A DNA stretch of 5,245 bases from Clostridia bacterium (GTDB lineage Bacteria; Bacillota; Clostridia; Oscillospirales; Acutalibacteraceae): positions 1 to 5,245 of the forward strand of contig JAUNQL010000088.1 in the NCBI GenBank assembly GCA_030536195.1, written 5' to 3'. Position numbers and translations under genes: made by a program. Of this stretch, positions 1-5,245 are shown piece by piece. Under the pieces are notes generated by a model. It worked only from the letters and a program-made list of their open reading frames with translations. It was not told the origin of the DNA and ran no database searches. Positions within the stretch are counted from its first letter, which is position 1. Every line of letters starts with the position of its first letter.

Positions 1-2
1 AC

Positions 3-338
3 TGTGAGACAGAAGCAGTCGATATTATCGGCGGATTGCGTTTTGATAACGAGTTGTTTGAAAACGATGCTATTACCTACAATGAGATTACTACCATCGT
101 TAAGAACAACGTAATCCACGAGGAAAGCCAGGCAGCATTCAGGAGGCTTTCATACATCGACGAGCTTATGGATCACTTTGCATCACATCCAGCAATTTTG
201 ACCAAGCTCTTCAAGCCACAGAACTCTGATTCAAGAGGCGTAGAGGTAACCATAATCTATGGCGCAAGGGAACGCAAGCTCACCTTCTTTATCAGGGAAC
301 TCAAAGAGCAATTCATTGATGATCTCAGAAGCGAATAG
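3..338 (+). CDS. Unrecognised protein, C-terminal 111 residues (5' end outside window)
   Basis: The reading frame is open from the left edge (first full codon at 3) to a TAG at 336-338, so this is the 3' part of a longer gene. A TTG at 36 is the first possible start codon, but the frame continues upstream of it and no ribosome binding site precedes it, so I treat it as internal. The visible 111 residues are hydrophilic, mixed-charge and probably mostly helical, with no membrane segment, no Cys cluster and no motif that I recognise. A short beta-like stretch (EVTIIYGARERKLTFFI) is followed by a charged C-terminal helix. The gene ends only 5 bp before the -35 box of the next promoter, so it is probably not part of the mscL operon, although readthrough is possible. 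Function unknown; a cytoplasmic protein is inferred from composition only. Confidence 0.7.
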   Translation, partial: CETEAVDIIGGLRFDNELFENDAITYNEITTIVKNNVIHEESQAAFRRLSYIDELMDHFASHPAILTKLFKPQNSDSRGVEVTIIYGARERKLTFFIRELKEQFIDDLRSE

Positions 339-342
339 CGCT

Positions 343-372
343 TTGAAAATTTAGTATTGTATATACTATAAT
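343..372 (+). promoter_or_regulatory. Probable sigma-70/SigA promoter for mscL-larC
   Basis: A TTGAAA (343-348) and a consensus TATAAT (367-372) are separated by 18 bp within an AT-rich stretch between the upstream stop codon and mscL. The expected start site is about 378-380, giving a leader of roughly 60 nt. An overlapping TATACT (362-367) is less well placed, only 13 bp from the same -35. No other promoter is evident between the upstream gene and mscL. Inferred from sequence match only. Confidence 0.65.
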
Positions 373-382
373 AATTTGCTAA

Positions 383-418
383 AATATTGGGGCGGTCTAA
401 TCGGACCACCCCAATATT
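383..418 (+). terminator. Terminator-like hairpin in the mscL leader (terminator, attenuator, 5' stabiliser or operator)
   Basis: Ten-base perfect arms, AATATTGGGG (383-392) and CCCCAATATT (409-418), enclose one C/A mismatch, a further GGTC/GACC pairing (394-397 with 404-407) and a short loop. The run that follows, ATTTTA (419-424), is a weak U tract. It could terminate the upstream gene. However, it lies downstream of the only good promoter for mscL and ends just 5 nt before the mscL ribosome binding site (424-428), so the mscL-larC transcript would begin with it. An attenuator, an mRNA-protecting 5' stem, or a DNA operator with G4/C4 tracts are therefore live alternatives. Confidence 0.6.
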
Positions 419-437
419 ATTTTAGGAGTTGTAAAAA

Positions 438-848
438 ATGGAAGAAAAGAAAGGCTTTATCGCAGAATTTAAAGAATTTTTAGCACAGGGTAACGCTATG
501 GACCTCGCAGTAGGCGTTGTTATCGGCGGTGCTTTCACAGCTATCGTTAATGCTCTTATCGAAGCTATTATCAACCCACTTATCGCAATCGTTGCTGGCC
601 AGGCTGATTTCTCAGCAGTTAAAATTGGTATGTTCCCAATCGGCGTACTTATCGCAGCAGTAATCAACTTCATTCTTATCGCTTTTGTAGTATTCCTTCT
701 TGTTAAGGCTGTTAACACAGTTAAGGAAAAGGCAAAGAAGAAAGAGGAAGCACCAGCAGAGGAAGCTGAAGAAGAGCCAGCTGCTCCATCACAGGAAGAA
801 CTCCTTGCTGAAATCCGTGACCTTTTGAAGGAAAGTAAGAAGAAATAA
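438..848 (+). CDS. mscL: Large-conductance mechanosensitive channel MscL
   Basis: This 136-residue inner-membrane protein should form a homopentameric pore that opens under membrane tension and releases solutes during hypo-osmotic shock. Family signatures are clear. The N-terminal amphipathic helix (about residues 5-18) runs into QGNAMDLAVGVVIGGAF, the conserved start of TM1 that lines the pore; L23 and V27 match the hydrophobic constriction of the E. coli channel. TM1 covers about 21-50 and TM2 about 67-91. A basic KKK and acidic/Ala-rich linker (100-119) follows, then the conserved cytoplasmic bundle helix ELLAEIRDLLKE (121-132). The periplasmic loop (about 51-66) is shorter than in E. coli MscL. 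The ATG at 438 is supported by AGGAG at 424-428 with a 9-nt spacer. It is the first gene of an apparent operon with the larC-like gene 17 bp downstream. Confidence 0.96.
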   Translation: MEEKKGFIAEFKEFLAQGNAMDLAVGVVIGGAFTAIVNALIEAIINPLIAIVAGQADFSAVKIGMFPIGVLIAAVINFILIAFVVFLLVKAVNTVKEKAKKKEEAPAEEAEEEPAAPSQEELLAEIRDLLKESKKK

Positions 849-865
849 ATTAAGGAAGATATCTA

Positions 866-1969
866 ATGAGAACTCTCTATTTTGACTGTGGCAGTGGTGC
901 CGCAGGAGATATGATATCCGCTTCCCTCTTTGAACTCATCGAGGACAAAGAGGGTTTTCTTAACGGAATTAACAGTGCTGGCATCCCTCATGTCGAAGTC
1001 TCTGTCGAGCCATCGACTAAGCAAGGCATCACTGGCACACATTTTAGGGTATCAATTAATGGCGAGGAAGAGGAAGCATCCCCTGCGGTCTCAGATGACA
1101 CAGAGCTTTCAAACATTCATCACCATCATGGTCATCACGACCACCATCATCACACACTTGATGATATTACAGACTTAATAGACTCACTTGATATACCAGA
1201 CAAGGTTCGTGAGGACGCAATAAGCGTGTACAAGCTTATTGCTGAGGCCGAGGGCCAAGTACATGGCGCTACGCCAAGTGAGGTCCACTTCCATGAAGTG
1301 GGTTCACTTGATGCAGTTGCAGACATAGTATCTGCCTCATGGCTCATCAACATCTTAAACCCGCAGCTTATAATTGCATCCCCAATGAACACCGGTTCTG
1401 GCAAAGTGAAGTGTGCGCATGGCATATTGCCTGTACCAGCCCCAGCAACCGCCCTTTTACTCCGTGACATACCAATCTATAGCACGGACGTCAAAGGCGA
1501 GCTGTGCACGCCTACAGGCGCTGCGCTCATCAAACACTTTGCACGCCAGTTCGGCCCTCTCCCATCAATCACGATGGAGAGCATCGGTTACGGCATGGGT
1601 GCCAAGGACTTTGAGACGCCGAACTGCCTTCGCGCAATACTCGGCGAGACCGATGATGTAATCGTCGAGGAGCCTGTATTTGCCCGTCATCCAGTTAATC
1701 AGAGTGAGGAACAAAAGAAGATCCTTATCAACCGTATTTCACGTGTCATAGGCCACCTTGAGAGCATCAAGAGGATGATTGAGGACAACCGTGACACTGA
1801 CGAGGTGTTAATTCAACTCTCAGCGGTTGAGTCCTCTATCAATTCTGTTAGACGTGTAATTATCAAGTCACACTTCAAACATGCTATCAACAATGCAATT
1901 GAGAGTGACGGCGACCCACACGCAACAGAAAACGTATACGGACTCGTCGATAAATTCCTTAAGAAATAA
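866..1969 (+). CDS. larC: LarC1-type nickel-pincer cofactor protein fused to a CsoR/RcnR-like domain
   Basis: LarC inserts nickel into the pyridinium dithio-nucleotide that becomes the cofactor of lactate racemase (LarA) and relatives. Residues 1 to about 260 match its N-terminal half: YFDCGSGAAGDM (5-16), EVHFHEVGSLDAVADI (139-154), HGILPVPAPAT (185-195), GELCTPTGAAL (211-221) and PNCLRAILGE (252-261). A His-rich insert at 85-96 (10 His in 12 residues) is a likely metal-binding loop. The CTP-binding LarC2 half, with its NIDDM-type motif, is absent. Instead, residues 281-367 resemble the CsoR/RcnR/FrmR repressors (NRISRVIGHL, IKRMIED, IQLSAVESS). Total length, 367 aa, is near that of normal LarC (about 400), which hides the swap. 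The ATG at 866 has AAGGAAG at 852-858 with a 7-nt spacer. The gene follows mscL by 17 bp and ends 4 bp before a strong terminator. No larA, larB or larE lies in the window, so a role in lactate racemase maturation is inference. It might instead be a nickel store or sensor. Confidence 0.9.
   Translation: MRTLYFDCGSGAAGDMISASLFELIEDKEGFLNGINSAGIPHVEVSVEPSTKQGITGTHFRVSINGEEEEASPAVSDDTELSNIHHHHGHHDHHHHTLDDITDLIDSLDIPDKVREDAISVYKLIAEAEGQVHGATPSEVHFHEVGSLDAVADIVSASWLINILNPQLIIASPMNTGSGKVKCAHGILPVPAPATALLLRDIPIYSTDVKGELCTPTGAALIKHFARQFGPLPSITMESIGYGMGAKDFETPNCLRAILGETDDVIVEEPVFARHPVNQSEEQKKILINRISRVIGHLESIKRMIEDNRDTDEVLIQLSAVESSINSVRRVIIKSHFKHAINNAIESDGDPHATENVYGLVDKFLKK
1706..1966 (+). other. CsoR/RcnR-like metal-sensor domain, C-terminal part of the larC product
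   Basis: Residues 281-367 align without gaps to RcnR and M. tuberculosis CsoR when anchored on the GQ/GH turn of helix 1 (G296) and the QxxAV motif of helix 2 (Q317-LSAV). Positions for the family W-X-Y-Z metal site fall on Q279, T311, H336 and A340. The near-invariant Cys at X is therefore Thr and the Z ligand is Ala, while the Y-position His is kept; H275 and H339 lie close to W and Z. R290 and R293 match the basic helix-1 residues used for DNA contact in this family. The recalled family sequences are from memory, so the match should be confirmed by a profile search. The domain would form a three-helix bundle that dimerises or tetramerises. Confidence 0.85.
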
Positions 1970-1973
1970 AATT

Positions 1974-2003
1974 AACCCCCTAGATGGTTTCATCTAGGGG
2001 GTT
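1974..2003. terminator. Bidirectional Rho-independent terminator between convergent operons
   Basis: A perfect 13-bp stem, AACCCCCTAGATG (1974-1986) with CATCTAGGGGGTT (1991-2003), closes on a GTTT loop. On the plus strand it is followed by TTTGTTTTG (2002-2010), ending the mscL-larC transcript 4 bp after the larC stop. On the minus strand the complement of 1966-1973 gives an AATTTTAT-type T-rich tail, and the oxidoreductase gene stops at 2018, 14 bp before the stem. One hairpin can thus end both transcripts. Confidence 0.93.
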
Positions 2004-2017
2004 TGTTTTGTCCTAAA

Positions 2018-4042
2018 TTAGAACTTCTTTCTCATTGCACCTGTTGGACAAGCGTCAACGCACTTACCACATGTTGCACAATAAGCTGCTGCTTCTGCTT
2101 TCGGGAACATTGGGTTGATAGTTGTGTTGAATCCACGGTTATAGAGACCGATGAATGTCTGCTTTGCAACTTCTTCGCAAGTTCTGTAGCAGAGACCGCA
2201 AAGTACGCACTTGTTAGGGTTGTGTTCAATAACATCAGCGATTTCAATGAAATCTCTCTTATGAACTTCGCCTGGGAACTTAGATGGCTCTACATCGAAC
2301 CAGTTAGCGTACTTAATGAGACGGCAGTCATAGTAATCATGGCAACCGCACTCAAGGCAACGAGATGCCTCTTTACGAGCAACCTCATCTGAGAAGCCAT
2401 AGTAGATAGGCTTGAAGTTGTTCTTTCTCTCCTCTGGAGAAAGGCCTGGCATTTCTGCTCTATCCTGCTTTTCTCTGTCCTCGAAGTCAGCTTCAGTCTT
2501 TTCATCCTGAACATAGTAAGGAGCCTTATAGCGAACCTCATCACCCTCAAGGTAGTTGTTGATGCAGAATGCAGCCTTTGATGCTTCGCCGATAGCAGCG
2601 ATAGCAATGCCAGCACCCTTGTTTGTAACGTCACCAGCAGCAAATACGTTATCGATATTTGTGCGGAATGTCATCTCGTCAGCAACGATTGTACCCTTCT
2701 TAGTAAGTTCAACACCGTTTACGCCTTCGCAGTTTGCAACCTGACCGATGGCCATAATTACGTTGTCAAGCTTGATGTCTTCTGTCTTACCCTCAATAGG
2801 TACTGGAGAACGACGGCCAGAAGCGTCTGGCTCACCGAGTTCCATAATCTGGAGCTTCATGTTAAGAGCGTCGCCGTCTTTAGTAATCTCGATAGGATTT
2901 GTAAGGAACTTAAAGATTACGCCCTCTTCCTCTGCCTCTTCGATTTCGATGTCAGCAGCAGGCATTTCGTTTCTTGTACGACGATAGATTACATAAACCT
3001 CTTCTGCGCCAAGACGTACAGCTGTACGGCATGCGTCCATAGCAGTGTTACCACCGCCACAAACTGCAACTCTCTTGCCGATTGTTGGTGTCTCACCAAG
3101 GCCAAGCTTGCCAAGGAAGTCGATACCACCAACAACGCCTGGGAGATCCTCACCAGCAACGCGCATTGGAACTGATGTCCAAGCACCGATTGCAAGTAAA
3201 ACTGCATCGTATGTCTTAGTAATCTCGTCGAACTGGATATCACGACCAAGTTTAACGTTGTTCTTCATTACAACGCCAGCCTCTTCGATGATAGCGATTT
3301 CCTGATCAAGAACAGCCTTTGGAAGTCTGTACTCAGGAATACCATAGCGGAGCATACCGCCCATCTTTGGCTGCTGGTCAAAGATTGTTACAGCGTGACC
3401 ATACTCACGGAGTTTGAATGCTGCTGTAAGACCAGCAGGACCACCACCGATGATAGCAACTTTCTTGCCTGTGTCAGCGCCTGTAGCGATTTTATACTTG
3501 TTATCTGATGCAAGTACCTTATCAGCAGCAAAAGCCTTGAGGAAAGCAATAGAGATTGGCTCCTCAACGAGCTGACGGCGGCAAGCGTCCTCACATGGAT
3601 GAGGGCAAACACGGCCGATAGATGCTGGAAGTGGGAATGCATCGTAAACTGTTGATACAGCCTCAAAGTACTTACCGTCTTTGATTTCGTTTACGTACTT
3701 CTGGCAGTCTGTACCAGCTGGGCAGTTGAGCTTACATGGGCCACGGCAGTCGCCTGTGTGGTCAGAAAGAAGAAGTTCAAATGCTGTCTTGCGAGCGCGG
3801 ATAACGCGATCTGTGTCTGTGTGAACTACGTAGCCTTCCATTGGCTTTGCTGAGCATGAGCGAAGGAGCTTTGGAACGCCCTCAACCTCTACTACGCAAA
3901 CGCCGCAGGCACCGTAGAGTGCTGTATTTTCTGCAAAACAAAGAGTAGGGATTTCAACGCCAGCTCTAGTTGCAGATGAAAGTATAGTTTCGCCGTCATT
4001 GGCAATAACTTCTACACCATCAATTGTGTACTTAATTGACAT
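2018..4042 (-). CDS. GltD/NfnB-type FAD-NAD(P) oxidoreductase with N-terminal 2Fe-2S and C-terminal 2[4Fe-4S] domains (StnA-like)
   Basis: A 674-residue cytoplasmic flavoprotein with a four-part architecture. First is a NuoG/HydA-type 2Fe-2S ferredoxin domain (about 1-78; ligands C35, C46, C49, C63, spacing x10-x2-x13). Second are the GltD-type cluster regions (C99, C103, C107, C113; then C146, C150, C154), preceded by H95 in an HxxxC reminiscent of the NuoG N5 site. Third is a two-Rossmann GltD/NfnB core: the FAD motif VAIIGGGPAG near 195-204, the NAD(P) motif VAVCGGGNTAMDA near 325-337, YRRTRNEMPA near 353-362 and FAAGDV near 467-472. Fourth is a C-terminal ferredoxin domain (C562/C565/C567/C573 region, then CxxCxxCxxxC at 612-622 and CxxCxxCxxxCP at 655-665). 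The pairing with an upstream NuoF-like subunit suggests an NAD(P)H-ferredoxin transhydrogenase, possibly of the electron-bifurcating Stn type. The ATG at 4042 is chosen over an in-frame TTG at 4048, which would leave a 1-nt spacer to the ribosome binding site. Confidence 0.93.
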   Translation of the reverse strand: MSIKYTIDGVEVIANDGETILSSATRAGVEIPTLCFAENTALYGACGVCVVEVEGVPKLLRSCSAKPMEGYVVHTDTDRVIRARKTAFELLLSDHTGDCRGPCKLNCPAGTDCQKYVNEIKDGKYFEAVSTVYDAFPLPASIGRVCPHPCEDACRRQLVEEPISIAFLKAFAADKVLASDNKYKIATGADTGKKVAIIGGGPAGLTAAFKLREYGHAVTIFDQQPKMGGMLRYGIPEYRLPKAVLDQEIAIIEEAGVVMKNNVKLGRDIQFDEITKTYDAVLLAIGAWTSVPMRVAGEDLPGVVGGIDFLGKLGLGETPTIGKRVAVCGGGNTAMDACRTAVRLGAEEVYVIYRRTRNEMPAADIEIEEAEEEGVIFKFLTNPIEITKDGDALNMKLQIMELGEPDASGRRSPVPIEGKTEDIKLDNVIMAIGQVANCEGVNGVELTKKGTIVADEMTFRTNIDNVFAAGDVTNKGAGIAIAAIGEASKAAFCINNYLEGDEVRYKAPYYVQDEKTEADFEDREKQDRAEMPGLSPEERKNNFKPIYYGFSDEVARKEASRCLECGCHDYYDCRLIKYANWFDVEPSKFPGEVHKRDFIEIADVIEHNPNKCVLCGLCYRTCEEVAKQTFIGLYNRGFNTTINPMFPKAEAAAYCATCGKCVDACPTGAMRKKF

Positions 4043-4049
4043 GAACAAT

Positions 4050-4056
4050 CCCTCCC
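4050..4056 (-). promoter_or_regulatory. Ribosome binding site that fixes the oxidoreductase start
   Basis: On the minus strand, GGGAGGG (4056 to 4050) begins immediately after the TAA of the upstream NuoF-like gene (4057-4059) and sits 7 nt from the ATG at 4042. The in-frame TTG at 4048 is only 1 nt from it, too close to be used. The position against the upstream stop suggests translational coupling of the two subunits. Confidence 0.85.
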
Positions 4057-5244
4057 TTACTTAACAATGATAGCATCCTGACGGCAAACTGTCTTACAGT
4101 TACCGCACTTAATGCACTTGTCTGCATCAATTACAAATGGTGACTTAACCTCACCAGAGATAGCGTCAGCTGGGCACTTCTTAGCACAAGCGCTACAACC
4201 GATACACTTATCCTGATCGATTGAGTATGTGATGAGATTTCTGCACTCGCCTGCTGGGCAGCGCTTCTCAGTGATATGAGCTTCCATCTCGTCACGGAAG
4301 TAACGAACAGTTGTGAGAACTGGGTTTGGAGCTGTCTGGCCAAGACCGCAAAGAGCGCCGTCCTTAACCGCCATGCAGAGTTCCTCAAGTTTCTCAATGT
4401 CGCCCTCTTGGCCTTCGCCTTCTACGATGCGGCCAAGGATTTCAAGCATACGCTTTGTACCGATACGGCAGTGTACGCACTTACCACAGCTCTCTTTTGC
4501 TGTGAAGTCAAGGAAGAACTTAGCCATACCTACCATACAAGTTGTCTCGTCCATAACAACCATACCGCCTGAGCCCATGATAGCGCCTGTTGCGCCAAGA
4601 GCCTTGTAGTCGATGATTGTGTCAAGAAGAGCTGCTGGGATACATCCGCCTGATGGACCACCAAGCTGTACAGCCTTGAATTCCTTATCGTTGCGGATAC
4701 CGCCGCCGATGTCATAGATAACCTCACGAAGAGTCTTACCCATAGGAATCTCTACAAGACCACCGCGCTTGATTTTACCTGTAAGAGCAAATACCTTAGT
4801 ACCCTTAGAATCAGGTGTACCCATTGCTGCAAATGCGTCACCGCCATTTGCAATAATCCAAGCAACGTTAGCATATGTCTCAACGTTGTTGATGTTAGAA
4901 GGCTTGAACCAGAAACCAGACTGTGCTGGGAATGGTGGCTTAAGACGTGGCATACCACGCTTACCTTCAAGTGACTCTATCAAAGCTGTCTCCTCGCCGC
5001 ATACGAATGCGCCGGCACCAGCCTTAATTCTCATCTTACATGAGAAGTTAGAACCTAAGATGTTGTCGCCAAGGAATCCACGAGCTGTTGCGTCCTTGAT
5101 AGCGTTCTCTAAACGAACGATAGCAAGAGGATACTCAGCACGTACATATACGATAGCTTCCTTTGCACCGATTGCATAAGCACCGATAAGCATACCTTCG
5201 ATAAGGTTATGTGGGTCGCCCTCGATTACAGAACGGTCCATGAA
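4057..5244 (-). CDS. NuoF/HydB-family NADH-binding flavoprotein, C-terminal about 395 residues (5' end outside window)
   Basis: This is the FMN- and NADH-binding subunit of a soluble NuoF/HydB-type complex; its N-terminus lies beyond the right edge. The frame stays open through the last full codon (5244-5242, Phe), and FMDRSVIEGDPH is an internal family motif, so the ATG at 5241 is not the start. Numbering from that Met: the flavin/NADH region includes GAGAFVCGEETALIESLEGK (75-94), PPFPAQSGFW (102-111) and NNVETYANV (118-126). LGGPSGGC lies at 193-200. The N3-type 4Fe-4S cluster uses ESCGKCVHCRIGT (C252, C255, C258) with C298. A CPAGEC pair (328, 333) leads into a C-terminal ferredoxin domain with CxxCxxCxxxCP (346-356) and CxxCxxCxxxC (376-386). 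This tail is typical of HydB and StnB and lacking in ordinary complex I NuoF. Family members of this layout run to about 570-600 residues, so about a third is missing. It precedes the GltD-like subunit by 14 bp in one operon. Confidence 0.94.
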   Translation of the reverse strand, partial: FMDRSVIEGDPHNLIEGMLIGAYAIGAKEAIVYVRAEYPLAIVRLENAIKDATARGFLGDNILGSNFSCKMRIKAGAGAFVCGEETALIESLEGKRGMPRLKPPFPAQSGFWFKPSNINNVETYANVAWIIANGGDAFAAMGTPDSKGTKVFALTGKIKRGGLVEIPMGKTLREVIYDIGGGIRNDKEFKAVQLGGPSGGCIPAALLDTIIDYKALGATGAIMGSGGMVVMDETTCMVGMAKFFLDFTAKESCGKCVHCRIGTKRMLEILGRIVEGEGQEGDIEKLEELCMAVKDGALCGLGQTAPNPVLTTVRYFRDEMEAHITEKRCPAGECRNLITYSIDQDKCIGCSACAKKCPADAISGEVKSPFVIDADKCIKCGNCKTVCRQDAIIVK

Positions 5245-5245
5245 T

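Noticed and set aside
36..338. A small complete gene starting at TTG 36
   Set aside because: The frame is open to the left edge and there is no ribosome binding site before 36, so it is the tail of a longer gene.
339..437. A nickel/cobalt or other metal riboswitch upstream of mscL
   Set aside because: The leader after the predicted start is only about 60 nt and holds a single hairpin, too small and simple for the four-way-junction NiCo aptamer.
1118..1153. His run as a cloning tag or vector artefact
   Set aside because: It is internal to a natural domain, interrupted by Gly and Asp, and uses mixed CAT/CAC codons; His-rich loops are common in nickel proteins.
1640..1969. A LarC2 domain in another frame, reached by programmed frameshifting as in lactobacilli
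   Set aside because: Both other plus-strand frames hit stops at 1654-1661, right at the LarC1/linker boundary, and again soon after. No NIDDM-type coding is seen, and the zero frame stays open and encodes a coherent domain to 1969.
1974..2003. The C5/G5 inverted repeat after larC as a second CsoR-type operator
   Set aside because: Its 13-bp perfect stem, tetraloop, T tails on both strands and placement between convergent genes are fully explained by a bidirectional terminator.
4043..4048. TTG at 4048 as start of the GltD-like gene (two extra residues)
   Set aside because: It is only 1 nt from the GGGAGGG ribosome binding site; the ATG at 4042 has a proper 7-nt spacer.
4769..5179. Long open frames antisense to the NuoF-like and GltD-like genes (also around 2003-2392 and 4276-4609)
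   Set aside because: They lie opposite strongly conserved coding sequence, give low-quality Ser/Pro/Ala-rich proteins with no family match, and are explained by codon bias of the real genes.
2018..5244. An electron-bifurcating [FeFe]-hydrogenase catalytic subunit (HydA)
   Set aside because: Although the N-terminal 2Fe-2S domain resembles HydA/NuoG, the core has two GltD-type Rossmann folds and no H-cluster motifs.

Overview
The window looks like a piece of a low-to-mid GC, strictly anaerobic Firmicutes chromosome, most likely a member of the Clostridia (Lachnospiraceae-like). The signs are strong AGGAG/GGGAGGG ribosome binding sites, Rho-independent hairpin terminators, and soluble iron-sulfur flavoproteins of the NuoF/HydB and GltD/NfnB families that are typical of fermentative or acetogenic anaerobes. 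This placement is inferred from content; no rRNA or species marker is present.

Layout. Positions 3-338 (+) hold the 3' end of an unrecognised gene. A good sigma-70-type promoter (343-372) follows directly, then a perfect-arm GC-rich hairpin (383-418) that would lie at the extreme 5' end of the new transcript. Next comes a two-gene operon: mscL (438-848, large-conductance mechanosensitive channel) and, 17 bp later, a larC-like gene (866-1969). A strong bidirectional terminator (1974-2003) separates these from a convergent minus-strand operon. Read in its own direction, that operon has a NuoF/HydB-type flavoprotein (4057-5244, 5' end cut off by the window edge) and then, after 14 bp, a multidomain GltD/NfnB-type oxidoreductase with extra ferredoxin domains at both ends (2018-4042).

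The most notable item is the larC-like gene. Residues 1 to about 260 are a LarC1 (DUF111 N-terminal) domain carrying a very His-rich insertion. The C-terminal LarC2 (CTP-binding) half expected in a nickel-pincer cyclometallase is absent. In its place, in the same frame, are about 85 residues that align without gaps to the CsoR/RcnR/FrmR family of metal-sensing repressors. The total length (367 aa) is close to that of ordinary LarC, so the replacement is easy to miss. The conserved metal-site Cys positions are Thr and Ala, while the central His and the basic helix-1 residues are kept. The G4/C4 inverted repeat at the operon's start is a candidate operator for such a protein, although it could equally be a terminator or a 5' stabilising hairpin.

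The minus-strand pair probably forms a cytoplasmic electron-transfer complex that moves electrons among NADH, NADPH and ferredoxin. It resembles Sporomusa-type (Stn) transhydrogenases or related NuoF-GltD modules. No hydrogenase or formate dehydrogenase catalytic subunit is visible in the window.
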